A program made the translations under genes and the position numbers. From contig CALCYI010000013.1 of assembly GCA_937907605.1 (NCBI GenBank), forward strand, positions 1 to 22,224: DNA of 22,224 nucleotides. The letters run 5' to 3'. The DNA is from an uncultured Clostridia bacterium (GTDB taxonomy: Bacteria > Bacillota > Clostridia > Oscillospirales > Acutalibacteraceae). The stretch's first letter is position 1. Each line of letters opens with the position of its first letter. Of the stretch, positions 22,180 to 22,224 are shown piece after piece. The notes beneath the pieces were generated by a model, which was not told the DNA's origin, searched no databases, and worked only from the letters and a program-made list of their open reading frames with translations.

Positions 22180-22223
22180 AACCACCAGTTGAACTGGTGG
22201 TTTGCACAGGCCCTAAAAGGGCC
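22180..22223. repeat. Two consecutive hairpins, possible IS200/IS605-type element end
   Basis: The palindrome AACCACCAGTT/AACTGGTGGTT (22180-22202, one-base centre) is followed by TTGCACA and a second stem GGCCC/GGGCC (22209-22223). Similar paired hairpins near Y1-transposase genes occur in gut Clostridia, but the window ends before any transposase could be seen, so the call is an inference from the hairpins alone. Confidence 0.4.
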
Positions 22224-22224
22224 G

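Overview
The window looks like chromosomal DNA of a low-to-medium GC, anaerobic, probably spore-forming Clostridia, most likely of the Ruminococcus/Oscillospiraceae type. The evidence is a long pyruvate:ferredoxin oxidoreductase, a spoVAD remnant, a PflX-like radical SAM enzyme, an MscL with a zinc ribbon, and an integrase whose sequence resembles a family I associate with Ruminococcus-type genomes. Species cannot be assigned from the sequence alone.

Left part (1 to about 7960): AT-rich accessory DNA that reads as one end of an integrative mobilizable element, possibly composite. On the minus strand are hsdM and the first codons of a probable hsdS. On the plus strand follow a DUF6809-like small protein, a frameshifted tyrosine integrase, two unknown genes that share a domain (the first also has a zinc-ribbon-like cysteine set), a rolling-circle HUH Rep lacking an ordinary start codon, a 26-codon small ORF, a TnpW-like small protein and a large serine recombinase. 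The recombinase ends about 110 bp from the point where spoVAD homology stops, so this is probably the element's right end, inside spoVAD. The other end and the rest of spoVAD are outside the window.

Middle (7911 to 11714, minus strand): the truncated spoVAD (GC-rich, core-like) is followed by a second AT-rich segment. This has an XRE regulator and a five-gene array of overlapping reading frames: four GNAT acetyltransferases and one P-loop kinase.

Right part (11778 to 22047, all minus strand): host-like housekeeping genes. They are an alpha/beta hydrolase, MscL, a PflX-like radical SAM protein coupled to RsmI, a GH13 alpha-1,6-type glucosidase, an ECF sigma factor with a membrane-anchored putative anti-sigma partner, and NifJ with a clear sigma-A promoter and terminator. 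Past the nifJ promoter, the last 45 bases hold two consecutive hairpins that resemble the end of an IS200/IS605-type element.

The points most worth checking are the interruption of spoVAD, the apparent ATC start of the Rep gene, the shared domain in the two unknown genes, the terminator-like hairpins between promoter and gene in two places, and the GNAT/kinase array. No CRISPR array, rRNA or tRNA was seen.
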